NCBI GenBank assembly: GCA_018241265.1
Contig: JAFEEF010000006.1
Location: forward strand, 66,112 to 130,111
Source: Pseudomonadota bacterium
GTDB taxonomy: Bacteria; Pseudomonadota; Gammaproteobacteria; Burkholderiales; Burkholderiaceae_C
Length of the DNA stretch: 64,000 nt
Direction of reading: 5' to 3'
Part shown: piece after piece, positions 7,186 to 16,272 of the stretch
Position numbering within the stretch: the stretch's first letter is position 1
Layout of the letters: every line of letters starts with the position of its first letter
Notes under the pieces: generated by a model
The model's database searches: none
What the model was told of the DNA's origin: nothing
The model's input: only the letters and a program-made list of their open reading frames with translations
Made by a program: the position numbers and the translations under genes

Positions 7186-8661
7186 ATGCTCACCCGCGAA
7201 CCCATGATCGAGCGCCTCGCCATCGCGCGCGGGCTGCTGATGGAACCGTTCAATTTGAGCGACGCGAGCCTGCGCAAGGCGCTTGCGACGATCGCGGCGC
7301 ATCGCATCGACGATGCCGACCTGTACTTCCAGTACACCCGCAGCGAAGGCTGGAGCTTGGAGGAAGGCATCGTCAAGAGCGGCAGCTTCGGCATCGACCA
7401 GGGCGTAGGCGTGCGTGCGGTGGCGGGCGAGAAGACGGCGTTCGCCTACTCGGACGACATCTCCGAAGCCGCGCTGCTCGACGCGGCGCGCACCGTGCGC
7501 AGCATCGCGGCGGCCGGCCAGGCCGGCGGCGTGAAAGTGGCGGGCAAGCCGCGCATGGCCGCGGCGCGCGCGCTCTATGCGCCGATGGATCCGATCGCGT
7601 CGCTCGACAGCGCCGCCAAGGTCGCGCTGCTCGAACGGGTCGAGCGGCTGGCGCGCGCGAAGGATCCGCGCATCGTGCAGGTGATGGCGGGTCTGGCCGG
7701 CGAATACGACGTCGTGCTGGTGGCGCGTGCCGACGGGACGCTCGCGGCCGACGTGCGGCCGCTGGTCCGGCTGTCGGTGACGGTCATCGCCGAGCAGACC
7801 GTGAATGGCGAAGTGCGCCGCGAGGTCGGCTCGGGCGGCGGCGGCGGCCGCTTCGGCTTCGCCTACTTCGACGACGCGATCATCGACGGCTACGTGCGCG
7901 ACGCGGTGCATGCCGCGCTGACCAACCTCGAGTCGCGCCCGGCCAAGGCCGGCGAGATGAGCGTCGTGCTCGGCCCGGGCTGGCCCGGTGTGCTGTTGCA
8001 CGAGGCGATCGGCCACGGCCTCGAAGGCGACTTCAACCGCAAGGGCTCGAGCGCGTTCAGCGGCCGCATCGGCCAGCGCGTCGCCGCCCAGGGCGTCACG
8101 GTGCTCGACGACGGCACGATCCCGGACCGGCGCGGTTCGCTCAACGTCGATGACGAAGGGAATCCTACGCAGCGCAACGTGCTGATCGAGGACGGCATCC
8201 TGAAGGGCTACATCCAGGACTCGATGAACGCGCGGCTGATGGGCGTGGCGCCCACCGGCAACGGCCGGCGCGAGAGCTATGCCGCGGTGCCGATGCCGCG
8301 CATGACCAACACCTACATGCTCGGCGGCGACAAGACCCGCGAGGAGATCGTCGCCGGCCTGGAGCGCGGCCTCTACGCCACCAACTTCGGCGGCGGCCAG
8401 GTCGACATCACGAGCGGCAAGTTCGTGTTCTCGGCGAGCGAGGCGTACTGGGTCGAGAAGGGCAAGATCCGGTATCCGGTGAAGGGCGCGACCATCATCG
8501 GCAACGGCCCGAGCGCGCTGACGCGCGTCTCGATGATCGGCAACGACATGAAGCTCGATCCGGGCGTCGGCGTCTGCGGCAAGGAAGGGCAGAGCGTGCC
8601 GGTCGGCGTCGGCCAGCCGACCTTGCGCATCGACGGCATGACCGTCGGCGGCACCGCCTGA
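7186..8661 (+). CDS. tldD: Metalloprotease TldD
   Basis: A 491-aa TldD/PmbA-family zinc metalloprotease. The active-site helix HEAIGHGLEGD lies at about 272-282 (H272, E273, H276 or H277 region), followed by the family's conserved Gly-rich C-terminal half. With TldE/PmbA, TldD degrades unfolded peptides and processes microcin B17 and CcdA in E. coli. No pmbA is in the window, so the partner must be elsewhere. The ATG at 7186 matches the family length; the gene is followed after 10 nt by a binding protein gene, probably co-transcribed. Confidence 0.95.
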   Translation: MLTREPMIERLAIARGLLMEPFNLSDASLRKALATIAAHRIDDADLYFQYTRSEGWSLEEGIVKSGSFGIDQGVGVRAVAGEKTAFAYSDDISEAALLDAARTVRSIAAAGQAGGVKVAGKPRMAAARALYAPMDPIASLDSAAKVALLERVERLARAKDPRIVQVMAGLAGEYDVVLVARADGTLAADVRPLVRLSVTVIAEQTVNGEVRREVGSGGGGGRFGFAYFDDAIIDGYVRDAVHAALTNLESRPAKAGEMSVVLGPGWPGVLLHEAIGHGLEGDFNRKGSSAFSGRIGQRVAAQGVTVLDDGTIPDRRGSLNVDDEGNPTQRNVLIEDGILKGYIQDSMNARLMGVAPTGNGRRESYAAVPMPRMTNTYMLGGDKTREEIVAGLERGLYATNFGGGQVDITSGKFVFSASEAYWVEKGKIRYPVKGATIIGNGPSALTRVSMIGNDMKLDPGVGVCGKEGQSVPVGVGQPTLRIDGMTVGGTA

Positions 8662-8671
8662 CGCGGCGCGC

Positions 8672-9484
8672 ATGCGCCTCTCCGCCCTGGCCTGCGCGGC
8701 TGCCGCGCTGCTGGTCGCGACCGTCCGCGCCGATGCGGCCGACGGGCTCGACCCGCTGCTGCGCGCCGGCACGCTGAAGGTCTGCACGATCGAAGCGCCG
8801 CCGTTCGCGATGAAGGACGGCGCCGGCCGCTGGATCGGCCATGAGATCGACATCGGCGAGCGGCTCGCCGCGGACCTCGGCGTACGGGCCGGCTTCGTCG
8901 CGAAGACCGCCGACGACATCGCGCCGGCGCTCGCGTCCGGCACCTGCGACATCGCCGCCGCGGCCCTCGCGATCGACGGCGCGCGCTTGCGCCGCCTCTG
9001 GTTCAGCCGGCCCTACGCCGATACCGAGGTGAACATCGTCGTGCCGCGCAAGCCCGGCACGACGACAACGGTGAGTGATCTCGACAAGGCCGACGTCACG
9101 CTCGCGGTCGTCGCCGGCAGCGATGCCGCCGACGCCGCACGCTCCGCGTTGCCGCACGCCAAGCTGCGCGCCTTCCCCGATCTGCACCAGGCGCGCCAGG
9201 CACTCGATGGCGGCAACGTCGCCGGCCTGGTGCAGGCGACGCCGATCCCGACCTTGCTGCTCGCCGAGGCGCGCGAGCGCTATGCGCTGGTCGACGGCTT
9301 GCCGCTGCGCCGCAGCGCCGTCGCGTTCGCGCTGAAGAAGGGCGCCGCCGACCTGCTGAATTTCGTCGACGGCTGGATCGAGGTGCACCAGCGCGACGGC
9401 TACTTCGAGCGCATCGACGACTACTGGTACGGCGGCATCGAGTGGACCCAGCGCCTGCCGGCCGGCACGCCGGCGCTGCCTTGA
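8672..9484 (+). CDS. Periplasmic amino-acid-type substrate-binding protein (SBP family 3)
   Basis: A 270-aa exported solute-binding protein. A signal peptide covers about 1-22 (ALACAAAALLVATVRADA), followed by the family-3 start GTLKVCTIEAPPFAMKDGAGRWIGHEIDIGERLA. The second lobe returns at about 140-170 (VTLAVVAGSDAADAA). The sequence is probably an ABC amino-acid importer component or a periplasmic signal receptor; no permease or ATPase gene adjoins it, so it is an orphan. It starts 10 nt after tldD and likely shares its transcript. Confidence 0.8.
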   Translation: MRLSALACAAAALLVATVRADAADGLDPLLRAGTLKVCTIEAPPFAMKDGAGRWIGHEIDIGERLAADLGVRAGFVAKTADDIAPALASGTCDIAAAALAIDGARLRRLWFSRPYADTEVNIVVPRKPGTTTTVSDLDKADVTLAVVAGSDAADAARSALPHAKLRAFPDLHQARQALDGGNVAGLVQATPIPTLLLAEARERYALVDGLPLRRSAVAFALKKGAADLLNFVDGWIEVHQRDGYFERIDDYWYGGIEWTQRLPAGTPALP

Positions 9485-9524
9485 TGACGCGTCGGCGCGA
9501 CACCGCACCGCGGCATCGGCGTGC

Positions 9525-9530
9525 TACATT
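9525..9530 (+). promoter_or_regulatory. -10 element TACATT of the aroG leader
   Basis: TACATT ends seven bases before the leader-peptide ATG at 9538. Transcription would start at or next to that ATG, so the leader mRNA may have no 5' UTR. No Shine-Dalgarno sequence is present. The same geometry is seen at five other starts in the window. Confidence 0.5.
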
Positions 9531-9537
9531 CGCGCCC

Positions 9538-9615
9538 ATGCGTTCGGCCAGCCCGTTCTTCTTTACGTATTTTTGGTTCTCGTACCGCTCGGCGGATGGA
9601 GAGGCGAACGCGTGA
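9538..9615 (+). CDS. Aromatic leader peptide of the aroG attenuator
   Basis: A 25-codon reading frame from ATG 9538 to TGA 9613-9615. Residues 7-16 read FFFTYFWFSY: five Phe, two Tyr and one Trp in ten codons. Such a density of the pathway's end products in a short ORF just before a terminator is the hallmark of a ribosome-stalling attenuator. The sequence after the aromatic codons (9587-9595) can pair with the 5' half of the downstream terminator (9642-9650). It is not in frame with aroG. No ribosome-binding site is visible, in keeping with a leaderless start. Confidence 0.8.
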   Translation: MRSASPFFFTYFWFSYRSADGEANA

Positions 9616-9668
9616 CGAAGCGCTGGACGAACCTCCAAAAACCGCCGGGCCTCCCGGCGGTTTTTTTT
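9587..9668 (+). promoter_or_regulatory. Antiterminator/terminator pair controlling aroG
   Basis: Antiterminator: GCTCGGCGG at 9587-9595 pairs over nine bases (one G-U) with CCGCCGGGC at 9642-9650. Terminator: 9642-9649 pairs with 9653-9660. The two structures share the 9642-9650 strand and are mutually exclusive. A third helix, 9537-9546 with 9605-9614 (ten pairs, one wobble), could form when the leader is not occupied by a ribosome. Stalling at aromatic codons (9556-9585) would expose 9587-9595 and favour read-through. The layout is seen in sequence; the mechanism is inferred from known amino-acid attenuators. Confidence 0.7.
9637..9668 (+). terminator. Intrinsic terminator in the aroG leader
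   Basis: AAAAACCGCCGGG (9637-9649), a CCT loop, then CCCGGCGG and eight T residues (9661-9668). The eight-bp GC stem can extend by A-U pairs to thirteen. It lies 43 nt before the aroG ATG with a full U-tract, so it must be a regulated leader terminator. Confidence 0.9.
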
Positions 9669-9711
9669 CGTCCCTGCGCGACACGACCACTTTGGTACAG
9701 GAGTTCCGACG

Positions 9712-10869
<1,158 letters not shown>

Positions 10870-10873
10870 TGAA

Positions 10874-11180
10874 CTACCGGACGTTCAGGTTGTTGACGCT
10901 GCCGCTGATCCAGGCGCGACGGATCGCCTGGCCGCAGTAGAGCGGCGTGCCCTGGGCGCGGAAGCCTTCGGGCAGCGCGGAAGGATCGTTCGGTGCGAGC
11001 ACGCCGTCGGAGGTCGACAGCACGCCTTGCAGCTTCTCGACGACGTAGGCGCCGAACAGCCACTTCGATGCGGATGCGATCGGCATGACGGTCGTGGGCT
11101 TGGGCGGCGCGATGGGGCCGACGACCGGGACGTTTCCCGCCACTTCGCGCCGCCACGTTGCCGGCGGCCTCGAATTCCCC
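10874..11180 (-). pseudogene. Remnant of an SxxK-type serine hydrolase-like protein
   Basis: An open frame of about 100 codons contains PTTVMPIASASKWLFGAYVV, with a Ser-Ala-Ser-Lys that looks like the SxxK helix of beta-lactamase/penicillin-binding folds, and ends ...GQAIRRAWISGSVNNLNVR. A functional member would need a signal peptide and the distal SxN/KTG blocks, none of which fit here. There is no ATG before the conserved block; 11086 (at MPIASASK) is too late. I read it as a truncated remnant between the aroG and adenosyltransferase gene ends. It could instead be a short gene using GTG. Confidence 0.4.
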
Positions 11181-11756
11181 TCAATCCGCGTCCCGTGCGA
11201 GCCGGTCGCTGCGCCAGTAGACGTCGTCGCCGCCCAGGCCATCGAGGTTGGCGCGATTGAGGACGCGCGCCAGCACGAACAGCAGGTCGCTGAGCCGGTT
11301 CAGGTAATGGCGCGGCGTCTCGCGCACCGCCTCTTGCGCGCCCAGCGCCACCAAAGCCCGCTCGGCCCGCCGCGCGACCGTGCGTCCGACATGCGCAATC
11401 GCCGCACTGCGGGTGCCGGCCGGCAGGATGAATTCCTTCAGTCGCGGCAACTGCGCGTTGTAGTGCGCCAGCGCCTGGTCGAGTTCGAGGACCGCGTCCG
11501 CCTTCAACAGCTCATACCCGGGTATCGACAGTTCGCCGCCGAGGTTGAAGAGCTCGTGCTGGATGCGGACCAGCAGTGCGCGCACGTCGTCGGGCAACGG
11601 CTCGGCGAGCAGCACGCCGAGCTGCGAATTGAGCTCGTCGACGTCGCCCATCGCGGCGACGCGCAGCGCATGCTTGGGCACGCGCGTGCCGTCGCCCAGG
11701 CCGGTGGTGCCGTCGTCGCCGGTGCGCGTGGCGATTTGGGTGAGTCGGTTCGACAT
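11181..11756 (-). CDS. Cob(I)yrinic acid a,c-diamide adenosyltransferase, PduO type
   Basis: A 191-aa PduO-type ATP:cob(I)alamin adenosyltransferase, which makes adenosylcobalamin. The N-terminal ATP site TRTGDDGTTGLGDG lies at 10-23, and the cobalamin-side signature RHYLNRLSDLLFVLAR is near 155-170. The family works as a trimer in the cytoplasm. The ATG at 11756 has no Shine-Dalgarno sequence; TAGCAT (minus strand, 11768-11763) ends six bases upstream, so the mRNA may be leaderless. It is divergent from the flavoprotein gene. Confidence 0.9.
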   Translation of the reverse strand: MSNRLTQIATRTGDDGTTGLGDGTRVPKHALRVAAMGDVDELNSQLGVLLAEPLPDDVRALLVRIQHELFNLGGELSIPGYELLKADAVLELDQALAHYNAQLPRLKEFILPAGTRSAAIAHVGRTVARRAERALVALGAQEAVRETPRHYLNRLSDLLFVLARVLNRANLDGLGGDDVYWRSDRLARDAD

Positions 11757-11762
11757 GGGCAG

Positions 11763-11768
11763 ATGCTA
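11763..11768 (-). promoter_or_regulatory. -10-like TAGCAT, six bases before an ATG
   Basis: On the minus strand TAGCAT is followed by CTGCCC and then the adenosyltransferase ATG. A start site six to seven bases after the hexamer would fall on the ATG. Confidence 0.45.
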
Positions 11769-11800
11769 GTCCATCACAGCACGCTGCATGCGCGGCTTCC

Positions 11801-11806
11801 TACAAT
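11801..11806 (+). promoter_or_regulatory. -10 element TACAAT of the flavoprotein gene
   Basis: TACAATCGGACC matches the element before tldD over twelve bases. It lies 31 nt before the ATG at 11838 in the divergent region shared with the adenosyltransferase gene. Confidence 0.55.
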
Positions 11807-11837
11807 CGGACCGCTACGGCCTGCCAGGAGACGCCCG

Positions 11838-13259
11838 ATGAACGCACCGCTGCCCGCCCGCCTGCTGCCCAGCATCGAACCCCGGCCGTTGCCCCCGGAA
11901 GCGCTGGCGGCCCTGCGCGAGCGCTTCGGCGAGCGCTGCTCGACGGCGCAGGCGGTGCGCGAGCAGCACGGCCGCGACGAGTCGCCGTTCGACGTGCGGC
12001 CGCCGGACGTCGTGGTGTACTGCGAGAGCACCGAGGAGGTCGCGGCCGTCGTGCAGATCGCCGACCGCCACGCCGTGCCGGTGATCCCGTTCGGCACCGG
12101 CTCGTCGCTCGAAGGCCATCTGCTCGCGGTGCAGGGCGGCATCAGCGTCGACCTCGCGCGGATGAACAAGGTCGTCTCGGTGCAGCCCGAGGACCTGACC
12201 GTGACGGTGCAGGCCGGCGTCACGCGCATGCAACTGAACAACGAGATCCGCCACACCGGCCTCTTCTTCCCGATCGATCCGGGCGCCGATGCGAGCCTCG
12301 GCGGCATGAGCGCGACGCGCGCCAGCGGCACGAACGCGGTGCGCTACGGCACGATGCGCGAGAACGTCCTCGGCCTGACGGTCGTGACGCCGCAGGGCAA
12401 GGTGATCCGCACCGGCACGCGCGCGCGCAAGTCGTCGGCCGGCTACGACCTGACGCGGCTGATGGTGGGCAGCGAAGGCACGCTCGGCGTGATGACCGAG
12501 ATCACGCTGAGGCTCTATCCGCTGCCCGAGGCGATCTCGGCCGCCATTTGCGCCTTCCCGTCGATCGATGCCGCGGTGCGCACGACGATCCAGATCATCC
12601 AGATGGGCATCCCGATCGCGCGCTGCGAACTGCTCGATGCGCATGCGGTGCGCGCGGTCAACCGCCACGATCGGCTGACGCTCGCCGAATCGCCGATGCT
12701 GCTGATGGAGTTCCACGGCAGCCAAGCCGGCGTCGCCGAGCAGGCGGCGACGGTGCAGGAGATCGCGAGCGAACACGGCGGCGCGAACTTCGAATGGGCG
12801 ACCACGCCCGAGGAGCGCACGCGCCTGTGGACCGCGCGCCACCATGCCTACTTCGCCGGGCTGCAGCTCAAGGCCGGCAGCCGCACGGTGACGACCGACA
12901 CCTGCGTGCCGATCTCGCGCCTCGCCGAATGCGTGACGCAAGCCTCCGCGGCCGCGACCGCCGCCGGCATGACGCACTACATCGTCGGTCACGTCGGCGA
13001 CGGCAACTTCCACATCGCATACCTCGTCGACCCGAACATTCCCGCCGAGCGCGAGCTGGCGGAGCAGCTCAACGACGACGTCGTGCAGCGCGCGATCGCG
13101 GCGCAAGGCACCTGCACCGGCGAGCACGGCATCGGCCTGCACAAGATGGGCTTCCTCGTCGACGAGGCGGGCAGCGATGCGGTCGACCTGATGCGCACGG
13201 TCAAGCGTGCGCTCGACCCGAAGAACATCATGAATCCGGGGAAGATCTTCGCGCTTTGA
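11838..13259 (+). CDS. FAD-linked oxidase, D-lactate dehydrogenase (cytochrome)-like
   Basis: A 473-aa VAO/GlcD-type flavoprotein. The FAD-binding PCMH half includes PFGTGSSLEGH (about 84-94), DPGADASLGGM and the GSEGTLG motif. The C-terminal half includes HVGDGNFH, GTCTGEHGIG with metal-ligand histidines, and ends NPGKIF, as in D-lactate and D-2-hydroxyglutarate dehydrogenases. It lacks the Fe-S domain of the long Dld fusions. The likely substrate is a D-2-hydroxyacid, with electrons passed to cytochrome c or the quinone pool. The ATG at 11838 follows AGGAG about 8 nt upstream. Confidence 0.9.
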   Translation: MNAPLPARLLPSIEPRPLPPEALAALRERFGERCSTAQAVREQHGRDESPFDVRPPDVVVYCESTEEVAAVVQIADRHAVPVIPFGTGSSLEGHLLAVQGGISVDLARMNKVVSVQPEDLTVTVQAGVTRMQLNNEIRHTGLFFPIDPGADASLGGMSATRASGTNAVRYGTMRENVLGLTVVTPQGKVIRTGTRARKSSAGYDLTRLMVGSEGTLGVMTEITLRLYPLPEAISAAICAFPSIDAAVRTTIQIIQMGIPIARCELLDAHAVRAVNRHDRLTLAESPMLLMEFHGSQAGVAEQAATVQEIASEHGGANFEWATTPEERTRLWTARHHAYFAGLQLKAGSRTVTTDTCVPISRLAECVTQASAAATAAGMTHYIVGHVGDGNFHIAYLVDPNIPAERELAEQLNDDVVQRAIAAQGTCTGEHGIGLHKMGFLVDEAGSDAVDLMRTVKRALDPKNIMNPGKIFAL

Positions 13260-13290
13260 CGCCTGCTTCCCGCAAGCGGGAAGCAGGCGT
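13259..13290. terminator. Perfect 15-bp hairpin between convergent genes
   Basis: ACGCCTGCTTCCCGC (13259-13273) pairs without mismatch with 13276-13290 over a two-base centre. It begins on the last base of the flavoprotein stop codon and ends six bases before the spoVR stop. There is no T-run on either side. It is likely a shared bidirectional 3' end structure. Confidence 0.55.
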
Positions 13291-13295
13291 TGCAG

Positions 13296-14918
13296 TCAAT
13301 GCGTCGGCGCAGGCACCGACCAGTGCTGCACGGCGTTGCCCGACGCATCGACGCTGTCGAGCTGCACGCCGAAGCCCCAGAGCCGCGCGACATGCTTCAG
13401 CACTTCCTGCGCGCCGTCGTGCAGCGGCCGGTTGTTGTAGCGCGTGTGGCGCAAGGTCAGCGACCGGTCGCCGCGCAGGTTGACGTTCCAGACCTGGATG
13501 TCCGGCTCGCGGCCGCCCAGGTCGTACTGGCGTGACAGCGCCTCGCGCAGCTTGCGGAAGCCCTGCGGATCGTGGATCGCCGAGACTTCGAGGTTCTCGG
13601 CCTTCTCTTCGTCGAGGATCGCGAACAGCCGGAAGTCGCGCATGATCTTCGGCGACAGGTACTGGCCGATGAAGCTCTCGTCCTTGAAATTGCGCATCGC
13701 ATGGTCGAGCGTCGGCAGCCACGGGTGGCCGGCGATGTTGGGGAACCACTCGCGGTCCTCGTCGGTCGGGTGCTCGCAGATGCGCTTGATGTCGGTGTAC
13801 ATCGCGAAGCCGAGCGCGTACGGGTTGATGCCACTGTAGGCACGGTGCCCGACCGGCGGCTGGTAGACCACGTTGGTGTGCGACTTCAGCCACTCGATCA
13901 TCACGCCGTCGGTCAGGTACCCGTCGTCGTACATCGTGTTGAGCAGATGGTGGTGCCAGAACGTGGCCCAGCCTTCGTTCATCACCTGGGTCTGGCGCTG
14001 CGGATAGAAGTACTGCGCGATCTTGCGCACGATGCGCACGATCTCGCGCTGCCACGGTTCGAGCAGCGGCGCGTTCTTCTCGATGAAGTACAGCAGGTTC
14101 TCCTGCGGCTCGGCCGGGAAGCGCTTGGCGTCGCCGACGTCTTCGACGCGCTCGGTCTTGCGCGGCAACGTGCGCCAGATGTCGTTGACCTGCATCTGGG
14201 CGTATTCGAGCCGGTCCTTGCGGCGCGCCGCTTCTTCGGCGAGCGACAGCTTGCTCGGCCGGCGGTACCGGTCGACGCCGTAGTTCTGCAGCGCATGGCA
14301 GCTGTCGATGACCTCCTCGACCGCGCTCATGCCGTAGCGCTCCTCGCATTCGGCGATGTAGTTCTTCGAGTAGACGAGGTAGTCGATGATCGACGACGCG
14401 TCGGTCCACAGCTTGAAGAGGTAGTTGCCCTTGAAGAAGCTGTTGTGGCCGTAAGCGGCATGCGCGATGACGAGCGCCTGCATCGCCATCGTGTTCTCTT
14501 CCATCAGGTAGCTGATGCACGGATCGGAGTTGATGACGATCTCGTACGCCAGGCCCATCTGGCCGCGCCGGTAGTTCTTCTCGTTGGCGATGAACTCCTT
14601 GCCGTAGCTCCAGTGCCGGTAGTTCACCGGCATGCCGACCGACGCGTAGGCGTCCATCATCTGCTCGGCCGTGATGATCTCGAGCTGGTTCGGATAGGTG
14701 TCGAGATTGAAGCGCCGGGCGGTCGCGCGGATCGCGTCGTGGTAATCCTCGATCAGCTCGAACGTCCAGTCGCTCGGATCGGGCAGCGGCTTTTCCGGCC
14801 GCGGACCCGCCGGACGCGGATGCATCAGCGGCTTGCCAGGGTGACGGCGCCGGTCGTTCGGATAAGGCGGATCGTCCGGACCCGCGCTGACACGCCGCTC
14901 GCCTCGAAAGCTCGTCAT
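13296..14918 (-). CDS. SpoVR family protein
   Basis: A 540-aa SpoVR-family protein, full length. Recognisable segments are YPNQLEIITAEQMMDAY, the MPVNYRHWSYGK block, NEGWATFWHHH (a zincin-like His cluster) and a C-terminal SLTLRH motif. The molecular function is unknown; E. coli YcgB is the counterpart. A GGGAG at 14929-14925 sits directly against the ATG at 14924 but six bases before the ATG at 14918, so 14918 is chosen. It is the third gene of a prkA-yeaH-spoVR transcription unit. Confidence 0.92.
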   Translation of the reverse strand: MTSFRGERRVSAGPDDPPYPNDRRRHPGKPLMHPRPAGPRPEKPLPDPSDWTFELIEDYHDAIRATARRFNLDTYPNQLEIITAEQMMDAYASVGMPVNYRHWSYGKEFIANEKNYRRGQMGLAYEIVINSDPCISYLMEENTMAMQALVIAHAAYGHNSFFKGNYLFKLWTDASSIIDYLVYSKNYIAECEERYGMSAVEEVIDSCHALQNYGVDRYRRPSKLSLAEEAARRKDRLEYAQMQVNDIWRTLPRKTERVEDVGDAKRFPAEPQENLLYFIEKNAPLLEPWQREIVRIVRKIAQYFYPQRQTQVMNEGWATFWHHHLLNTMYDDGYLTDGVMIEWLKSHTNVVYQPPVGHRAYSGINPYALGFAMYTDIKRICEHPTDEDREWFPNIAGHPWLPTLDHAMRNFKDESFIGQYLSPKIMRDFRLFAILDEEKAENLEVSAIHDPQGFRKLREALSRQYDLGGREPDIQVWNVNLRGDRSLTLRHTRYNNRPLHDGAQEVLKHVARLWGFGVQLDSVDASGNAVQHWSVPAPTH

Positions 14919-14952
14919 GTTCATCTCCCGCCGACCGGCCTCGCGATCACGA

Positions 14953-16233
14953 TCAAGTCTGGCCTTCCTTCTTGAACAGCTCGCGGAACACCGGATAGAT
15001 CTGCGAAGCCTGCGTCACCTTGCGCATCGCGAAGTGCGGATGGCTCTCCTGCAGGCGGGTGTATTCCTCCCACAGGTTCTGCTCTTCCTCGGCGACCTGC
15101 ACGTACGCGAAGTAGCGGCACGCCGGCAGCAACGCCGTCGTCAACAGCTCGCGGCAACGGCCGCTGTCGTGGTGCCAGTTGTCGCCGTCGCTGGCCTGCG
15201 CGCCGTAGATGTTCCACTCGGTGGGCGAATAGCGTGCCTTGATGATCTGGTCCATCAGCACGAGCGCGCTCGACACCACCGTGCCGCCGGTCTCGCGTGC
15301 GTGGAAGAAGTTCTCTTCGTCGACTTCCTGCGCCTGCGTGTGATGGCGGATGAAGACGAGGTCGATCTTTTCGTAGTGGCGGGTCAGGAAGAGATACAGC
15401 AGGATGAAGAAGCGCTTCGACAGCTCCTTGCGCGCCTCGTCCATCGAGCCCGACACGTCCATCAGGCAGAACATCACCGCCTTGGTGGTCGGCACCGCGA
15501 TGCGCACGCGGTTGCGAAAGCGCAGGTCGATCGGGTCGAGGTAGGGTATGCGCGCGAGGCGCCCGCGCAGCGCCTCGATCTTCTCTTCGAGGAGCTTGCG
15601 CTCGACGAGACGCGCCGCATCGGCGGGCTGCTCCATCAATGCCGCGAGCTCTTCCTCGAGCCGCCGCAGTTCGCCACGCGAGCCGGCCCCGATCGCCAGC
15701 CGCCGGCCGATCGCGCCGCGCATCGAGCGCACCACCGACAGGTTGGCCGGCGTGCCGTCGCTCGAATAGCCGGCGCGGTGGCTCTTCCATTCGGGCGTCT
15801 CGGCGAGCTGGGTCTGCGTCATGCGCGGCAGCGCCAGGTCGTCGAAGAAGATCTGCATGAACTCTTCCTTCGAGAGATGGAAGACGAAATCGTCCTCGCC
15901 CTCGCCGGAATCGCTCGCCTGACCCTTGCCGCTGCCCTTGCCGCTACCGCCGCCCTTGGGCCGCTCGATCTGATCGCCGGTCACGTACTCCTGGTTGCCG
16001 GGATGCACGTACTCGCGCGTGCCGCCCTGGCCATGGCCGAACACCGGCTCGCTGATGTCCTTCTTCGGGATGCGGATGTCCTCGCCACGCTCCATGTCGC
16101 GGATGCCGCGCCCGTCGACGGCACGCCGCACCGCTTCGCGCACCTGATCCTGGTGACGGCGGAGGAATCGCTCCCGGTTGCCGATGGACTTGTTCTTGCC
16201 CGCCAGGCGCCGGTCGATGATCTGCTGAAGCAT
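14953..16233 (-). CDS. yeaH: YeaH/YhbH family (DUF444) VWA-like protein
   Basis: A 426-aa DUF444 protein. The C-terminal half carries a von Willebrand A-like MIDAS motif MDVSGSM (about 254-260), followed by alternating strands and helices including FIRHHTQAQEV and a GGT segment. The N-terminal half is basic with a Gly/Ser/Lys-rich linker around 95-110. YeaH and its relatives are always linked to the PrkA kinase and act with it in stationary-phase or nitrogen-stress adaptation; the biochemical role is unknown. It lies 39 nt after prkA in the same operon. Confidence 0.92.
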   Translation of the reverse strand: MLQQIIDRRLAGKNKSIGNRERFLRRHQDQVREAVRRAVDGRGIRDMERGEDIRIPKKDISEPVFGHGQGGTREYVHPGNQEYVTGDQIERPKGGGSGKGSGKGQASDSGEGEDDFVFHLSKEEFMQIFFDDLALPRMTQTQLAETPEWKSHRAGYSSDGTPANLSVVRSMRGAIGRRLAIGAGSRGELRRLEEELAALMEQPADAARLVERKLLEEKIEALRGRLARIPYLDPIDLRFRNRVRIAVPTTKAVMFCLMDVSGSMDEARKELSKRFFILLYLFLTRHYEKIDLVFIRHHTQAQEVDEENFFHARETGGTVVSSALVLMDQIIKARYSPTEWNIYGAQASDGDNWHHDSGRCRELLTTALLPACRYFAYVQVAEEEQNLWEEYTRLQESHPHFAMRKVTQASQIYPVFRELFKKEGQT

Positions 16234-16272
16234 GAGCGCTCTCGTTTCAGGCCCGCGTGGAAGACACCGTGA

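Noticed and set aside
13259-13290. A canonical intrinsic terminator for either flanking gene
   Set aside because: The stem is perfect but lacks a U-tract in both directions, so it is listed only as a hairpin with modest confidence.
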